A stretch of 64,000 bases of DNA from Pseudoalteromonas luteoviolacea (lineage in GTDB: Bacteria > Pseudomonadota > Gammaproteobacteria > Enterobacterales > Alteromonadaceae). The position numbers and the translations under genes were made by a program. Position 1 is the stretch's first letter; the number at the start of each line of letters is the position of its first letter. Below the pieces are notes generated by a model. The model made no database searches and was not told where the DNA came from. It saw only the letters and a list, made by a program, of their open reading frames with translations. This document shows positions 25,586-34,900 of the stretch, piece after piece. The stretch is from assembly GCF_001696455.1 (NCBI RefSeq), contig NZ_MAUJ01000009.1:124001-188000 (forward strand), given 5' to 3'.

Positions 25586-26206
25586 TTAGTCTTTTGTAAG
25601 AATAATTAAATGACGTTCACCTTCCAGTTTAGGAACTTGCAAGGTGATATTCTGTTCTAAAGAAATGCCATCAGGCAGATTATCAAGCTCTTCTTGTGGG
25701 TACATTCCCTTGAGTGCTAAAAATCGCCCTGATGTATCTATCAAATGTGTACACCACTGCACCATATCCTGCAAGGATGCAAACGCACGGCTTAACACAC
25801 CGTCTAATTTAACACTTGGTTGATATTCTTCAACACGAGACTGCACAGGCGTCACGTTTTTTAATCCAAGCGCATGTTTTACTTGGGTTAAAAATCGTAC
25901 TCTTTTTCCAAGGCTATCGAGTAACACAAATTCAGTATCAGGGAGTGCAATCGCTAATACGATGCCAGGCAGACCGGGGCCTGTGCCAACATCAATGTAG
26001 TGTTTACCGGTTAAGTGTGGTGCAACAACCAGTGAATCCAAAATATGCTTAATCATCATTTCTTTTGGATCACGCACAGAAGTCAAGTTGTAAGCTTTAT
26101 TCCACTTGTCGAGCAGCCCGACGTAATCGACCAGCTGCTGTTTTTGATTTTCGGTCAGCGTAATGTCTGTTTCAGCCAACAGAGCGTTGAGTTGTTCTAA
26201 TAACAC
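25586..26206 (-). CDS. rsmG: 16S rRNA (guanine-527-N7)-methyltransferase
   Basis: 206 residues from a GTG start. SAM-binding motif YIDVGTGPGLPGIVLAIA near residues 71-88, family start LVDYVGLLDKWNKAYNLTSVRDP. It methylates G527 in the 530 loop of 16S rRNA. The mnmG-rsmG pair next to the origin is conserved in gammaproteobacteria. Confidence 0.96.
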   Translation of the reverse strand: MLLEQLNALLAETDITLTENQKQQLVDYVGLLDKWNKAYNLTSVRDPKEMMIKHILDSLVVAPHLTGKHYIDVGTGPGLPGIVLAIALPDTEFVLLDSLGKRVRFLTQVKHALGLKNVTPVQSRVEEYQPSVKLDGVLSRAFASLQDMVQWCTHLIDTSGRFLALKGMYPQEELDNLPDGISLEQNITLQVPKLEGERHLIILTKD

Positions 26207-26221
26207 AGTTTTCCATCGCTG

Positions 26222-28111
26222 TTACGCCGACTTGCGTAACAGCCCTTGCTTTTTCAGATACACTAATAATAGCGAAATAGCTGCTGGGGTGATACCAGAA
26301 ATACGCGAAGCTTGTCCTATCGTTTGCGGACGCGCGTCTGTGAGCTTAGCCACAACCTCGTTAGACAAGCCACTTACTTGGCTGTAGTCAAACTCAGCAG
26401 GCAGTACCGTTTCTTCATGACGAAGTTGTTTATTGATCTCATCCTGTTGCCTTGCAATATAACCGGCATACTTGGTTTGTATTTCTACTTGCTCAAGTGC
26501 CTGCCAATTATCTTGATCACTGGCCAATCCTTCAATTGCAGTAAGATCTTTGTAGCTCACTTCCGGACGGCGGATCAAATCTTCTAAACTCGCTTCTCGA
26601 GTCAGTGGTGATTTGAGCAAGCTATTTACTTGCTCAAGTGCTGGGTGATCCTTGTGGATCCAAGTTGAGCGAATGCGCTGAGATTCCAACTCCATGACTT
26701 CTAGCTTATTATTAAATGCCGCCCAACGCTCGTCATTCACCAAACCAAGTTCACGGCCTTTTTCTGTCAATCGCAGATCGGCGTTGTCTTCGCGTAATAA
26801 TAATCTATATTCAGCGCGGCTAGTAAACATACGATACGGTTCTTTTGTGCCCAGTGTCGCAAGGTCATCAATGAGTACGCCCGTGTAGGCTTCATCTCTG
26901 CGTGGTGTCCATGGCGCTTCACCTTTGACTTGTAGCGCAGCGTTCATACCCGCAATCAAACCTTGCGCCCCCGCCTCTTCATAACCGGTAGTACCATTAA
27001 TTTGGCCAGCAAAAAATAAGCCATTAATAAATTTCGTCTCCAATGACTGCTTGAGATCTCGTGGGTCAAAGAAATCATATTCAATGGCATAACCCGGACG
27101 ACAAATATGCGCATTTTCAAATCCTTTGATTGAACGAACAATTTCAAGCTGAATATCAAATGGTAAGCTGGTGGAAATACCATTTGGATACAATTCATAT
27201 GAGGTCAGCCCTTCTGGCTCAACAAAGATCTGATGTTTTTCTTTATCAGCAAAGCGAACTATCTTATCTTCAATTGAAGGACAATATCTTGGACCGATGC
27301 CTTCAATGACACCCGCATACATTGGTGAGCGGTGCAAGTTATCACGGATCACATCATGGGTTTTCTCGTTAGTATAGGTAATATAACAAGGGATCTGTTG
27401 AGGATGATCCGACTGCTTACCCATAAAAGAAAACACAGGTGTTGGCGTATCACCTGGTTGTACTTGCATCACAGAAAAATCTACAGTGCGTGCATCAATG
27501 CGCGGCGGTGTGCCCGTTTTTAGCCTATCAACGCGAAATGGTAATTCACGTAAACGAGCCGCAAGGGCGATAGAAGGTGGATCCCCTGCTCTGCCGCCTT
27601 TGTAATTTTCTAGGCCAATATGAATCTGACCACCAAGGAAAGTACCGACAGTCAGTACCACAGACTCGGCGCTAAAGCGCAAGCCCATTTGAGTGACTAC
27701 ACCCTTCACTTGATCTTGTTCAACAATCAGATCATCACAACTTTGTTGGAAAATCTTCAAGTTTTCTTGGTTTTGCAACGTGTCTTGGATCGCCGCTTTA
27801 TACAGCGCACGATCTGCTTGTGCTCTCGTTGCTCTGACAGCTGGACCTTTTGAAGAGTTTAGCGTTCTAAACTGGATCCCGCCTTTATCAATGGCCTGTG
27901 CCATTGCGCCACCTAGTGCATCAATTTCTTTTACCAAGTGGCCTTTACCGATCCCGCCGATCGCTGGGTTACAAGACATTTGTCCCAGTGTGTCCATATT
28001 GTGAGTTAACAATAAGGTATTCATACCCATACGTGCAGCCGCAAGTGCAGCTTCAGTACCAGCATGACCGCCACCAACAACGATTACGTCAAAATGTTCA
28101 TGATAAATCAT
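26222..28111 (-). CDS. mnmG: tRNA uridine-34 5-carboxymethylaminomethyl modification enzyme, FAD-binding subunit
   Basis: 629 residues, matching E. coli MnmG. FAD-binding GGGHAGTEAALAAARMG near the N-terminus, motifs SCNPAIGGIGKGHLV and GTPPRID, and a C-terminal helical domain. With MnmE (at 30024-31388) it modifies the wobble uridine of several tRNAs. It reads away from the oriC region. Confidence 0.97.
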   Translation of the reverse strand: MIYHEHFDVIVVGGGHAGTEAALAAARMGMNTLLLTHNMDTLGQMSCNPAIGGIGKGHLVKEIDALGGAMAQAIDKGGIQFRTLNSSKGPAVRATRAQADRALYKAAIQDTLQNQENLKIFQQSCDDLIVEQDQVKGVVTQMGLRFSAESVVLTVGTFLGGQIHIGLENYKGGRAGDPPSIALAARLRELPFRVDRLKTGTPPRIDARTVDFSVMQVQPGDTPTPVFSFMGKQSDHPQQIPCYITYTNEKTHDVIRDNLHRSPMYAGVIEGIGPRYCPSIEDKIVRFADKEKHQIFVEPEGLTSYELYPNGISTSLPFDIQLEIVRSIKGFENAHICRPGYAIEYDFFDPRDLKQSLETKFINGLFFAGQINGTTGYEEAGAQGLIAGMNAALQVKGEAPWTPRRDEAYTGVLIDDLATLGTKEPYRMFTSRAEYRLLLREDNADLRLTEKGRELGLVNDERWAAFNNKLEVMELESQRIRSTWIHKDHPALEQVNSLLKSPLTREASLEDLIRRPEVSYKDLTAIEGLASDQDNWQALEQVEIQTKYAGYIARQQDEINKQLRHEETVLPAEFDYSQVSGLSNEVVAKLTDARPQTIGQASRISGITPAAISLLLVYLKKQGLLRKSA

Positions 28112-28127
28112 TTACGGGATCCTACTT

Positions 28128-28525
28128 AAATACAACCAGCAAATTTCGAAAGGGTGCGTATTCTACCTAGAAAAACGCAGAAGTGAAACGATTAAATTTT
28201 AACCCATAGGTAAAATGGATCACTAAATATATATAAGGATCTTTTTAAAGATCTTTATTGATCTTATATTTAGTAACGCCTAGATCTGTGCATAAGGTAA
28301 TATTCTTAATTTGATCCAGAGACTTAGGTCAGATCAAATAGTGTGAATTAGATCGGATCTAACGGCGTATAAGCTTTGATCAAAACAGCTATTTATACAC
28401 AGCCATCAAAGAAGCTAAATTTATCCAATGGATAAGTAAGTATAGATCAGCAGTTAGATCAAAGGTTATCCACATAAGGAACTAAAAATAAGTAAAATTG
28501 TGGATAACTTATGTGAAACTGATCT
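28128..28525. other. oriC: Chromosomal replication origin, E. coli-type (mnmG-mioC interval)
   Basis: About 13 GATC sites lie within ~310 bp (for example 28218, 28238, 28250, 28260, 28283, 28313, 28332, 28351, 28356, 28378, 28445, 28457, 28521), far above chance. DnaA boxes matching TTATNCACA occur at 28393-28401 (TTATACACA), 28466-28474 (TTATCCACA) and 28499-28507 (reverse). Three GATCTT-headed AT-rich 13-mer-like blocks at 28238, 28250 and 28260 form the likely unwinding element. Gene context (mnmG on one side, mioC on the other) is that of E. coli oriC. Confidence 0.9.
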
Positions 28526-28972
28526 TTAGTAAATTGCGCTTACGATCTCACTAAGCTCGGGTAACCATGCTAAAGCTGTATCTTCTGGCAATGCCTCATC
28601 TAGTACATCTATTTTTAGTATTGGCAGTAAAGCCTGAGCACCTTTGTCTGATAAGAGCTTGGCACCATTGATTGCAGCATAGTTATAAGTATCGTAACTT
28701 GAATCACCAATACCAACTACTGCGAACTTGATATGGCTCATATCTGCCTGTTCTTGGAGCTGTGAGATAAAGGGCAATAAGTTTTCAGGGTAATCTCCTG
28801 CGCCATAAGTCGATGTGACTATTAACCAAGTATCCCCCTTACACTCTGACAGATCTGGCTGTTCATGCAGATTGCATGTGACGGATCTTGTTTCAAGATC
28901 TTCAGCTAGTTGCTCTGCAACGTATTCAGCAGATCCCATTTGACTGCCAATTATGATCTCTAAGTTACTCAT
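28526..28972 (-). CDS. mioC: Flavodoxin-like protein MioC
   Basis: 148 residues from ATG 28972 (MSNLEIIIGSQMGSAEYVAE); a GTG six codons upstream is less likely. FMN-phosphate loop GSQMGSAE and TSTYGAGDYPENLLPF are flavodoxin motifs. E. coli MioC has been linked to biotin synthase electron transfer. It reads into the origin, as in E. coli, where mioC transcription influences initiation. Confidence 0.94.
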   Translation of the reverse strand: MSNLEIIIGSQMGSAEYVAEQLAEDLETRSVTCNLHEQPDLSECKGDTWLIVTSTYGAGDYPENLLPFISQLQEQADMSHIKFAVVGIGDSSYDTYNYAAINGAKLLSDKGAQALLPILKIDVLDEALPEDTALAWLPELSEIVSAIY

Positions 28973-30023
28973 TTTTTCTCGAAAAGGCACGATTTGTGCC
29001 GCTCATAATAATGCGCCATGGGCAGAAGTAAAGAGATAGTTTTTCACTGGGATAAAATTTCATTGGTGAATAATTGGTATATTGTGAATGGTTTTTCATA
29101 TCCTATTGTTTTTAAATGTTTAAATAAATTATTCCAACCGTGATTTTTAATTAATTACTGTGGATAAGCAGGTGACAAGATTGAGATAAGTAGGCTGTAA
29201 TTATCGAGTCGAACACTTCATTTTGATCGCTGTGACCTAAACAATGTGTGATGTGGATAGTTTTATTCTGAACTTGATCGATCCAATGGCGACGGGGATT
29301 ATTTTTTGGATCTATAAAGTCGGGTGTATATAAAAAAATATTCTAAAAAAAGTTAATCTATGCTCAATTTTGGCGAGAGATCACCTAAGCAAAGGGCTAA
29401 ATGAGGTGTGGATCAGTCTATTTTTTATAAATATCACGATAGGTTACGTATGAAATTGCGCTTAAAGTCCGATACTAGTAATATTTGTGTTTGAAATATA
29501 TACACTTTTTAATAAGTTTGATGCTTTTTATCGTGGATGATTTTAATAACGAATATGTTGAACTGGGTGCCTTCTGTGTACTTAATTCTGGCTTGTGCGC
29601 GATCTTTTAATTTTACTGAACTAGAAGAGCTGACAAGATCCGTGCAGGCAGATCAGCACAAAAATCATGTATATACAAGATGGAAAGCGTTTAACCTCTC
29701 GATCGTTAAACCTAATGTATGATTTAAAACTTTAATATATACATGTACTTAATATTTAGAACCAAGCGGCATTGACGGTTCTCGGCTTCGATTTCCATTA
29801 GGTGTCGACTATGTTGATTCGAATGATCATCGTCGGCGCTAAGTGGAGTAATGACAGACGTGAGGCGTTTTAAAAAGTGTCTAATTACATTGGATAGTGG
29901 CGTTGACAAGGCCTTGCTTGCGTCTGTGTGGACGGGAGAGATAAAAACAAGTTATATAAATTGAGTGATGCACTGTTTATTGACGAAGGGCTATGCCCGA
30001 TGAGCTGCATCGGGCACGGGGGG
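28973..30023. other. 1-kb gene-poor interval between mioC and mnmE
   Basis: A consensus DnaA box TGTGGATAA lies at 29159-29167 and a near match TGTGGATAG at about 29252, and GATC sites remain frequent (for example near 29225, 29277, 29307, 29377, 29411, 29636, 29829). Thus origin-like character extends beyond mioC, whose promoter must be here. No protein frame is convincing. Confidence 0.5.
29995..30015 (-). terminator. Hairpin just after mnmE
   Basis: GCCCGATG and CATCGGGC form an 8-bp perfect stem with a 5-base loop, 9 bases after the mnmE stop on the minus strand. No T-run follows, so termination strength is uncertain. Confidence 0.45.
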
Positions 30024-31388
30024 TTATTTTCCAATACAGAATGAACTGAAGATTTTGCCTAACAGATCATCAGAGGTAAATTCCCCGGTTATTTCATTGA
30101 GATATTGTTGAGTTAAGCGTAACTCTTCGGCCAAAATTTCACCTGCTACGTGCATTTCGAGCTGAGTCTGACCGATTTCTAAATGCTCAGCAGCGCGCTC
30201 TAAGGCATCTAAATGCCTGCGGCGAGCCATGAAACCACCTTCGTTAGCACCCGTAAAGCCAATACAAGCCTTCAAATGTTCACGCAATGTTTCAACGCCG
30301 GTATTGGTTTGTGCACTGAGCCTCAGCACGGGGTAATCACCTTGCTGGCATAAACCCTGTTGCTCATCACACAGATCAATTTTATTGCGGATAACAGTAA
30401 TGTCCATGCCTGTTGGTAGTTTTTCCATAAACTCCGGCCATATTTTTAGTGGATCCGTCTCGAGCGTTTGGGTACCGTCGACCATAAATAAGACGTGATC
30501 TGCACCGCTAATTTCTTCCCAAGCACGCTCAATACCGATTTGTTCAACTTTGTCCGGACTTTCTCGCAAACCTGCTGTATCAATAATATGCAGTGGCATG
30601 CCATCAATATGAATATGTTCTCGCAAGACATCTCGTGTAGTACCTGCAATGTCAGTCACAATAGCTGCTTCACGACCAGCAAGGGCATTTAATAATGAAG
30701 ATTTACCTGCATTGGGTCGCCCTGCGATCACAACACGCATTCCTTCACGCATGATACTGCCTTGTTTGGCTTGCTGTCTGACTTCTGCTAATTGATTAAT
30801 GATGGCCTGTAAATCACCAGCCACCTTACCGTCAGAAAGAAAGTCGATTTCTTCATCTGGGAAGTCGATGGCAGCTTCCACATACATTCGTAAGTGAATC
30901 ACTTGCTCCACCAGCACATTAATATGTTTAGAGAAATCACCTTGTAAAGAGTGGAGGGCGCTTTTAGCCGCTTGTTCACTGGTTGCGTTAATCAGATCGG
31001 CGATGGCTTCAGCTTGTGTGAGGTCGAGCTTGTCATTCATAAATGCACGCTCAGAAAACTCGCCAGGTTTGGCTAGTCTGACGCCATCAATTTGACTGAT
31101 TTCTTTGAGCAGCATATCTATCACAACTGGGCCACCATGGCCTTGCAACTCAAGTACATCTTCACCAGTGAATGAATTTGGACCTTGGAAGAATAGGGCG
31201 ATGCCTTGATCTAATTGTTCACCAGCAAGCGTGTTGAATGGTAAATATTCGGCATATCGTGTTTTGGGACACTTACCGAGAATTTTATCGGCAACGAGTT
31301 GCGCTTTGGCACCCGAAATACGGATGATCCCCACGCCACCACGACCTGGTGCGGTGGCCTGAGCTGCTATGGTATCTTGTGCAATCAT
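30024..31388 (-). CDS. mnmE: tRNA modification GTPase MnmE
   Basis: 454 residues. Folate-binding N-terminal domain, GTPase G1 GRPNAGKS at 223-230, G2 region DIAGTTRD, G3 DTAGLR, G4 NKID, and the family C-terminal CIGK with its essential Cys. It partners MnmG in wobble-uridine modification. In many relatives it is adjacent to yidC; here about 4.5 kb with a regulator and redox genes separate them. Confidence 0.97.
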   Translation of the reverse strand: MIAQDTIAAQATAPGRGGVGIIRISGAKAQLVADKILGKCPKTRYAEYLPFNTLAGEQLDQGIALFFQGPNSFTGEDVLELQGHGGPVVIDMLLKEISQIDGVRLAKPGEFSERAFMNDKLDLTQAEAIADLINATSEQAAKSALHSLQGDFSKHINVLVEQVIHLRMYVEAAIDFPDEEIDFLSDGKVAGDLQAIINQLAEVRQQAKQGSIMREGMRVVIAGRPNAGKSSLLNALAGREAAIVTDIAGTTRDVLREHIHIDGMPLHIIDTAGLRESPDKVEQIGIERAWEEISGADHVLFMVDGTQTLETDPLKIWPEFMEKLPTGMDITVIRNKIDLCDEQQGLCQQGDYPVLRLSAQTNTGVETLREHLKACIGFTGANEGGFMARRRHLDALERAAEHLEIGQTQLEMHVAGEILAEELRLTQQYLNEITGEFTSDDLLGKIFSSFCIGK

Positions 31389-31513
31389 ATTGTCTCATGC
31401 TGAATGACAGTGTTATGAGCTTAATTGTACAGCAATTGGCTTTTCTCAGGTATAGTGGAGCTATATGAATAGAGATAATTACTCGAGATGTAGAGATAAG
31501 GACAGTCTAAGTC

Positions 31514-33682
31514 GTGTTGTTATTCGGTCAATTTCGCTTCGATCCAGAGCGTTTAGCGCTTTATCATGGACAGACATCTATCAGTATGCGACCCAAAGTG
31601 TCGCAGTTGTTGGAGTACTTTCTTACTCATCCCAATCAATTGATCAAAAGAGAGCACTTGCTTAAGTCGCTTTGGCAACATGGAGAGTTTCGTGAGGCCG
31701 CACTAAATCAAAGTATCACTGAACTGCGCCAAGTCCTGCAAGATAATGCAAAAAGTCCTATTTACATCAAAACGCTGCCGCATCAGGGCTATATGTGGAT
31801 CTGTGCAGTAAAATCTGACTCTAGTAACAAAAGAAGGTTGGGTGTCAAAGCCGCCATTGGATTGGTTGTAATATCCTTATTGGGGGGCGTATATAGCTAT
31901 AAATCAGCATCTATACCACCTGCCCAAATACAAGGGCAAGTACCATTGCTCATTCATCCAATGCAAAACCATACAGGCGTACAAGCCAATGCTTGGTGGG
32001 GATATGCCCTTGAGGGCACTTTGCGTGAGCGTCTCAAGACAAGTTTTAAATTGATCCCCAAGAGTCAGACGCCTGACTATTTGAATAAACCAGAAAAAGC
32101 CCAACCACAACAATTATTTCTATCGATAAAGCCCATGCAGCAGCGCTATTTATTACAAGCAAGCATGGCTGGGCGGCATACTCAGGTGCTCGTTGAGCAG
32201 CTTGATAATAACTTTATTGAGATTGCGGATAAATTGTTGGGCACGCTGACTACAAACACCGCATTGTCGGCTACTAAATTAAACGAGATCAATGGATTAA
32301 GTGATTATTTCCGAGGGATTCAAGCGTTAAATGAACGTGGGCCAAGATTGGCAAAATCTTATTTTGAAGCGGCGTTAACCCAAACGCCTGAGCACTTACC
32401 ATCCCGGCTTGAATTAGCCCGTATTGCTTGGGGGCAAGGAAATATACAACTTGCCAATCATTACTTCGATGGCATAGATCTCAAAACGGCCCCTTACACG
32501 CTGCAAGCTCGATATCATCTTTATTTGGGGACGTTCCAAAAAGCACTCGGTGAATTTCAACGAGCACGATTGAGTGCGAAAAATGCACTGGTGATGGCTG
32601 AACAAAGTCAGCATATAGAGCTGATGGCGAGTACTTATCAGTTAATGGCTGATGTTGCTTGGAGTACTTTGCAGTGGCAAGATTATACTCATGCAATGAG
32701 CGCAGCACATGCGCTCATTGGCAGTCGCTCTTTCGCTTATAGTGAAGCACAACGATCGTTTTATTTGGCCAATCCACCAGCTGCTGGACCACAACAAAAA
32801 AACCTTGTGAACTTATCGCAAAGCAAAAAAGTGCTAGAAGGTGCCATTCAGTATTACCGACAATCAGAGCAACGCATTGAGCTCGCCAGAAGTTTATTTG
32901 CTTATGGGCAAAATTATCTCGTGCCGGTGTCTGAAAGCGAATCGAGCCTACTGGAGGCATTGGAAATTGCCAATGAAAGTGGTGAACAGTACTTTAAAAT
33001 GCAAGTGCTTACTTACTTAGGGTTTTATTATATTCAGCTTCATCAAGGTGAAAAAGCCCTTTATTACTTGGATCAAGTGTCGCTTGAACAGGCATTTAAA
33101 CCTGCGCTAGAACAGCTTGGTCTGCTAAAAGCGATGGCGCATATGGACATAGGTTTGACGACTGATCGACACTCTGCGCTAAAAACAGCACAACAGCTAT
33201 TTGAGTCTTTGCTATCTATAGAGACGACGTCTGACATGGCTCGCGCCAATGTGACCTTGTTGTTAGGGTGGATAGCACTCAAGCAAGGAGAAACAGATAA
33301 ATCTCAAATGCTCACTAATGCGGCATTAGAAGCATATGAAGTCGGTGGGTTGAGTGATGCGATGATCTACGCAAAGTATACGCAAATGTATATTTATTTG
33401 TTGCGTAATGAGCCTGACAACGCGCTGAAGTTAATGGATTTAGAGCAAGATAAAGAAGCGCACTTAATGTTATTTTATGCGTCTGTTGCCGCGCATATGG
33501 TCAGTGATGAACTGTTATTTGCAAAAGCGCAGGGGATGCTGGGAAAACTAAACAATAGCCAATCACTGCTTGATCAACTTGAACAATTTAAACAACAGCC
33601 ACAAGGGGACGCCAAGCTCATCGCTGAGTTACTTGACGCGCCTTATAGTGTTTATTGCCAGAGTAAGTGGATCTTAGAGTGA
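31514..33682 (+). CDS. CadC/ToxR-like membrane regulator with periplasmic TPR domain
   Basis: 722 residues from GTG 31514 (TTG one codon later is possible). Residues ~1-97 are an OmpR-type winged helix (RPKVSQLLEYFLTHPNQLIKREHLLKSLW, NQSITELRQVLQD, IKTLPHQGYMW). One membrane segment lies at ~109-127. The outer part contains tetratricopeptide-like helix pairs from ~260 on (GIQALNERGPRLAKSYFEAAL, ARYHLYLGTFQKALGEFQRARLSAKNAL). It is likely a one-component signal receptor of unknown signal. Its 3' end overlaps the convergent gene at 33674 by 9 bp. Confidence 0.87.
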   Translation: MLLFGQFRFDPERLALYHGQTSISMRPKVSQLLEYFLTHPNQLIKREHLLKSLWQHGEFREAALNQSITELRQVLQDNAKSPIYIKTLPHQGYMWICAVKSDSSNKRRLGVKAAIGLVVISLLGGVYSYKSASIPPAQIQGQVPLLIHPMQNHTGVQANAWWGYALEGTLRERLKTSFKLIPKSQTPDYLNKPEKAQPQQLFLSIKPMQQRYLLQASMAGRHTQVLVEQLDNNFIEIADKLLGTLTTNTALSATKLNEINGLSDYFRGIQALNERGPRLAKSYFEAALTQTPEHLPSRLELARIAWGQGNIQLANHYFDGIDLKTAPYTLQARYHLYLGTFQKALGEFQRARLSAKNALVMAEQSQHIELMASTYQLMADVAWSTLQWQDYTHAMSAAHALIGSRSFAYSEAQRSFYLANPPAAGPQQKNLVNLSQSKKVLEGAIQYYRQSEQRIELARSLFAYGQNYLVPVSESESSLLEALEIANESGEQYFKMQVLTYLGFYYIQLHQGEKALYYLDQVSLEQAFKPALEQLGLLKAMAHMDIGLTTDRHSALKTAQQLFESLLSIETTSDMARANVTLLLGWIALKQGETDKSQMLTNAALEAYEVGGLSDAMIYAKYTQMYIYLLRNEPDNALKLMDLEQDKEAHLMLFYASVAAHMVSDELLFAKAQGMLGKLNNSQSLLDQLEQFKQQPQGDAKLIAELLDAPYSVYCQSKWILE

Positions 33683-34426
33683 TAAATAGTGCTTTTGCGG
33701 CACTTGAGCTCCGCGGTAAATGACCCTGCCATTTCCATCTTGTACGACCCAATAAGGTAAGTCGGTTATTTCGAACTGAGTAAATAGCTGATTGTGTGCA
33801 TCGAAAACAACATGGTGATTGATATCAAAGCGCTTTTTATAATTGTGGGCACTTTGTTCATCTACATAAAAGGGTTTGATGATGGTGAGTATGCGCTCAG
33901 GTTTATGATTTGCTAACTCGTTGTTTTGTCTAATGCGATGTTGGCAGTCTGGGATATGTTGAAAAGGGCATAAGCTGTCACTAAAAAATAATACTCGATA
34001 GTCTTGTTGAATTTGGCCTTGACTCAAAGGCTTACCTGAAAGGGTGGTCATTTTCTCAGTTGTCACTGCATTGGTGGTGACGTGAGGTGTACTCAATAGC
34101 GTCTCTTTGAGTAAGACATGACCATCTTTAACGATTACACGACTCGGTGTTTGTCTGATCTGATACTGAAACATAAGCTGGTTGTCGATATCGATGATCA
34201 GGTTTTCAAACGCTGGGTATGCACGCTTGAATTGCGCTAAGCTAGCCTGATCGATATTGATATCCGGCTGCACATAAATACGTTCTCCTTGTGCTTTTGG
34301 CAAGTGCGTGGTTTGGCTATATTCGTCCCAAATGTTTATAAAAACATACTCTTGGACTTGTGCATGGATTTTATTCCCGGCAATGAATAGCATAAAAGCG
34401 ACTGTTTTTAATAGTTGTATATACAT
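33674..34426 (-). CDS. Secreted protein with thioredoxin-like folds, unknown function
   Basis: 250 residues with an N-terminal signal peptide (FMLFIAGNKIHAQ). Two thioredoxin-like halves can be guessed: one around NLIIDIDNQLMFQYQIRQTPSRVIV, and one around YRVLFFSDSLCPFQHIPDC...FEITDLPYWVVQDGNGRVIYRG, each with a cis-Pro-like TP/LP turn. The usual CxxC is absent; Cys are spaced CPFQHIPDC. Its ATG overlaps the TAA of the TlpA-like gene (TAATG), so the two are translationally coupled. Role in a periplasmic thiol pathway is inferred from context. Confidence 0.6.
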   Translation of the reverse strand: MYIQLLKTVAFMLFIAGNKIHAQVQEYVFINIWDEYSQTTHLPKAQGERIYVQPDINIDQASLAQFKRAYPAFENLIIDIDNQLMFQYQIRQTPSRVIVKDGHVLLKETLLSTPHVTTNAVTTEKMTTLSGKPLSQGQIQQDYRVLFFSDSLCPFQHIPDCQHRIRQNNELANHKPERILTIIKPFYVDEQSAHNYKKRFDINHHVVFDAHNQLFTQFEITDLPYWVVQDGNGRVIYRGAQVPQKHYLSL

Positions 34427-34878
34427 TATTTAAGCCCTCTTAACTGTGCTAATTTTTGTGCCAGTTGATCCGTAAACAACCCACTTCGGTAGATCTCTCT
34501 ACCTTGTGCATCAATTAAAATGTGTTGTGGTGTGCCAAGTACCCTGTATTGCCGTGTAATCGTGCCATCACTGTCGAAAACAGTCGGGAAGTTGTAATGA
34601 TGCTTGCCTAAGTAGTGCTTTACACCTTCAAGAGACTGGTTAAAGCCAATATTGACGGACACGACTTGATACGCGCCTTGGGCATCTTCATGGCTCTGTT
34701 GTAATACTGGCATTTCCTCTACACAGTATGCACACCAAGTTGCCCAAAACTTTAAATAGGTGACTTTGCCTTGTGTAGAAATGCGCTGTGTATCGAGTGT
34801 TTGTGCCTGTAGTGGCGCATATTGCTTGGCATGGGCAGAGATGCTGAGTAAGCACAAAAGAAGTAGAGGTATTTTCAT
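34426..34878 (-). CDS. TlpA-like periplasmic thioredoxin
   Basis: 150 residues from ATG 34878, which begins the signal peptide MKIPLLLLCLLSISAHA; longer starts would bury it. Active site FWATWCAYCVEEMP (CAYC) and cis-Pro loop VLGTPQHILID are intact, giving a reductant-type thioredoxin. It follows the DsbD-like membrane protein by 22 bp, its likely electron donor, and overlaps the next gene by one base. Confidence 0.88.
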   Translation of the reverse strand: MKIPLLLLCLLSISAHAKQYAPLQAQTLDTQRISTQGKVTYLKFWATWCAYCVEEMPVLQQSHEDAQGAYQVVSVNIGFNQSLEGVKHYLGKHHYNFPTVFDSDGTITRQYRVLGTPQHILIDAQGREIYRSGLFTDQLAQKLAQLRGLK

Positions 34879-34900
34879 TTTAATATCCTTAGTTAGTGTA

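Noticed and set aside
29537..29722. 61-residue open frame on the plus strand between mioC and mnmE
   Set aside because: No recognisable family, poor ribosome site and it lies in an AT/GATC-rich control region.
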